64,000 nt of DNA, from positions 50,126,750 through 50,190,749 of the forward strand of contig CM049318.1 of the NCBI GenBank assembly GCA_026874595.1, in the 5' to 3' direction. Position numbers and translations under genes: made by a program. The notes below the pieces were generated by a model that was given only the letters and a program-made list of their open reading frames with translations, was not told the DNA's origin and searched no databases. Below, one piece after another: positions 61,700-64,000 of the stretch (positions are counted from its first letter, which is position 1; each line of letters begins with the position of its first letter). This stretch comes from Sipunculus nudus (lineage: Eukaryota > Annelida > Sipuncula > Golfingiida > Sipunculidae).

Positions 61700-64000
61700 A
61701 TTATCAAGTTTCATGCCGACTTCATAAAATCATTCCTGTCTCATTCACACAAAAACAATTCAAATTTAAGGTATAATAATATTTATTCAGCTGTAAATGG
61801 TTAATAATATAAAAAAAAATAATTTCACACATAGGAATTTATGACAAATAGTTAAAATGAAATTTTATGCTTTACTGTGGACCATTTTTAAAGCCTGTTA
61901 CCAAATATTACTGTATACCAGTATATGGCATTGTGGTTCTGGCCTTCATATATGGTATAAAATGCATTCATAATATTCAAAATTTTATGTTGTTTGGAAT
62001 CCAAAAATACAACTACATTCAATGACACTTAAATATATACTTTTATGTTATACACCTAATTACCATAACAGGTATCAAAATGCAAGCATGACAACAAAAA
62101 CAGTGTTACATGGAGATGATATACATTTAATTAAACTGAGACTTTAATACACTAGTCATGTTAAATGTTGCATCCTTAATTTCCATAGCAGTTCCAGAGG
62201 AAACCCGTAGTAGATTTAATCTGCTGTAGCTTAGGATATACCAGAAATACACACATGGTATCATATCAATTTAAAACCAAGGAAAGCACTGCTGCACGGT
62301 TACCATGGTGTAAAACATGCATATACAGTGAACCCTCTATAATGTGGGCACCTTGGTACCTTGCCAAACTGCCCATTTCACTTAGGTGCTCACCCGATCG
62401 AGGTCAAGCTTCTTTGTCTTTGTGAACAATCCTTACATATAACTGCACATTTTTTATTCCATGACTCCATGACAAGGAGAGAGAGTAAATTGTATATATT
62501 ACAGAGCCACATTTTTTTTTGTCTTACTAAGCAAAAATATTGTGAAAAAAAATGTTTTCTGTCTTGCTAAATAAAAATACTGTGAAGGCAAAACATAAAA
62601 TGATGAACCAAAAATGATCTTGTTTTTTTCTGACCAAATTATATGATAATTTATGTACAGGAGAAAGTTTAAAATAACTAAATATATTCAAACCTTACAT
62701 TTAAACTAAAACATATATGATTTCAGATAAGAAAAATGAACTATCTTGAAAAATAATATGAATGATTATGCACAAGAATTTTTTTTAACTTACACTTGAA
62801 TAAGAACTCTTGTTCTGAGTGATTACGGCACTAGTACTAAAAGTGTTTATAAAATTATAATATTCATCTACCACTATGTTAATAGTTGTATGACCTTGTA
62901 TACTTGTAACTCAATACCTATGTCCTAACAGGTCATCTGAGGTCAACAAAGCTCGCTGGTATGGGGCATTCAGAAAAAAATAGAACTCTACAGGACTGCA
63001 TAACATGCCCGTCATATTTCTTGTGATATCTGAGTTAATTAAATATGCATCAATTGGTAAAAATCAAACTTTGGTGAGATATTATAATGGTTAATATTTC
63101 TACTGAGTTTCATAAAAATCCATCATATACCTGCTAAGTGATAACAGTGACACCATAAAGTAGGCTGGTGACTTATGGAATATGTGTGGATTTTGCCAGG
63201 AATCAAACTTAGGTGCGATATTATATTTGTTAATATTTCTGTTGAGTTTCATCAAAATCGATCACTTTCATGCTTAGTTATCACACTGACACCAGAAAGT
63301 AGCTTTGTGACCTCTGATCTCATTAAATTTGTGTGGATTTTGGCTAAAACAAAACTGTACCTGGTTAATCTATGGGTAATGTCACAGAACATCTGTATAA
63401 GTTTAACAGAAATATCTTCATTGGCAATGGAGCAGTAAGTCCCCAAATCATAGGGGGGGGGGGGGGGGGGGTTAATAACCAGCTATACAATACTTATGTG
63501 TAATGTTAAAACAATCAGGTCAGTGGTTCCAAAGTTATAAAGAGAAAACAAAAATATAATGAGAAAACAAAAACTTTACCCTGAGCTAGGTTGGGATTTT
63601 TTTTTGGGGGGGGGGGGGTTACAAATTTTGTCTTATACCTGGCCCAGAAATTAAAATATGGTAAAAACTGTTAATAGCTGTGCTAGATATTGTCACTGCA
63701 CATCAGTGTATTAAGTTTAAAAGAAATGTCTTAATTAGCAAATGGAGAAATGAGCCAACCAAAAAAAAAAACTTTAACCTGACTTGTTCATAAATAATGG
63801 GGCCTTTCACCATGACCTTTGCCCTTTTATCCCCAAATCATAGGGGGAGATTAATAACCACCAATGCAATACATATGTGTAATATGAATGCAATCAGTCA
63901 GTGGCTGCCGAGTTATAGAGTTCATAGAAAACTTTAACCTCAGATGTCTACATATGACGCCAACGCTGACGGTACGGTATATGCTCTCCTCAACTTAGTT
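61700..64000. other. Gene-free stretch with degenerate tandem repeats
   Basis: At about 63050-63370 a unit of about 130 bp (AATCAAACTT-x-GGTG-x-GATATTAT, TTAATATTTCT-x-TGAGTTTCAT) occurs two to three times. At 63430-63950 the block CCCCAAATCATAGGGGG, TTAATAACCA, TATGTGTAAT, CAGTGG occurs twice, about 380 bp apart. G18 and G12 runs lie near 63454 and 63609. No exon-like frames. Confidence 0.6.

Overview
This is eukaryotic genomic DNA, AT-rich, with long GT-AG introns, many (TA)n and poly-G/C tracts, and dense short inverted-repeat (MITE-like) insertions. No bacterial or phage organisation is visible. The protein content (an SCO-spondin/mucin-like extracellular protein and a sepiapterin reductase) is animal. 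The style of repeats (CAGTAGAAC-ended elements, GTCC/GACA-ended elements, TAGGCCTA words) suggests a lophotrochozoan, perhaps a bivalve mollusc; that last step is inference.

Region 1 (1-27938, + strand) is the 3' part of one large secreted multidomain gene. I could chain 29 coding exons (the first cut by the window edge) with compatible GT-AG borders and phases. Together they read 2208 residues without a stop, ending at TAA 27936-27938, with AATAAA signals at 28067 and 28093. Order: beta-sandwich (galactose-binding-like) module G1, a 774-codon Thr-rich mucin array of 36-bp repeats, G2, short Thr-rich linker, G3, Thr-Pro linker, LDL-receptor class A, TSP1, VWC-like, TSP1, TSP1, G4, TIL, VWC-like, TSP1, VWC-like, CTCK cystine knot, G5, stop. 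The composition resembles SCO-spondin, hemocytin and gel-forming mucins. Each G module is encoded by two exons (outer borders phase 1, middle intron phase 0), and G1 and G3 are near-identical recent duplicates. Introns hold MITEs, a nested insertion, a 72-bp tandem array and a relic of a pogo/Tigger transposon.

Region 2 (28.1-44.2 kb) is intergenic and repeat-rich, with no confident gene. Two orphan exon-like stretches stand out: 34369-34609 on + and 35475-35642 on -, the latter resembling a broken P2RX7 C-terminal-like motif. There is also a 34-bp-arm hairpin at 31281-31356 and a three-copy 300-bp tandem element.

Region 3 (44538-49579, + strand) is a complete three-exon sepiapterin reductase gene (268 residues). 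Both introns are filled with inverted-repeat elements. A 57-bp copy of the exon 1/intron 1 border lies about 0.7 kb upstream of the start codon.

Region 4 (49.6-64 kb) has no recognisable gene. It holds several copies of one dispersed element family, a 215-bp duplicated segment, a roughly 960-bp minisatellite of 28/19-bp units, and further degenerate tandem repeats.
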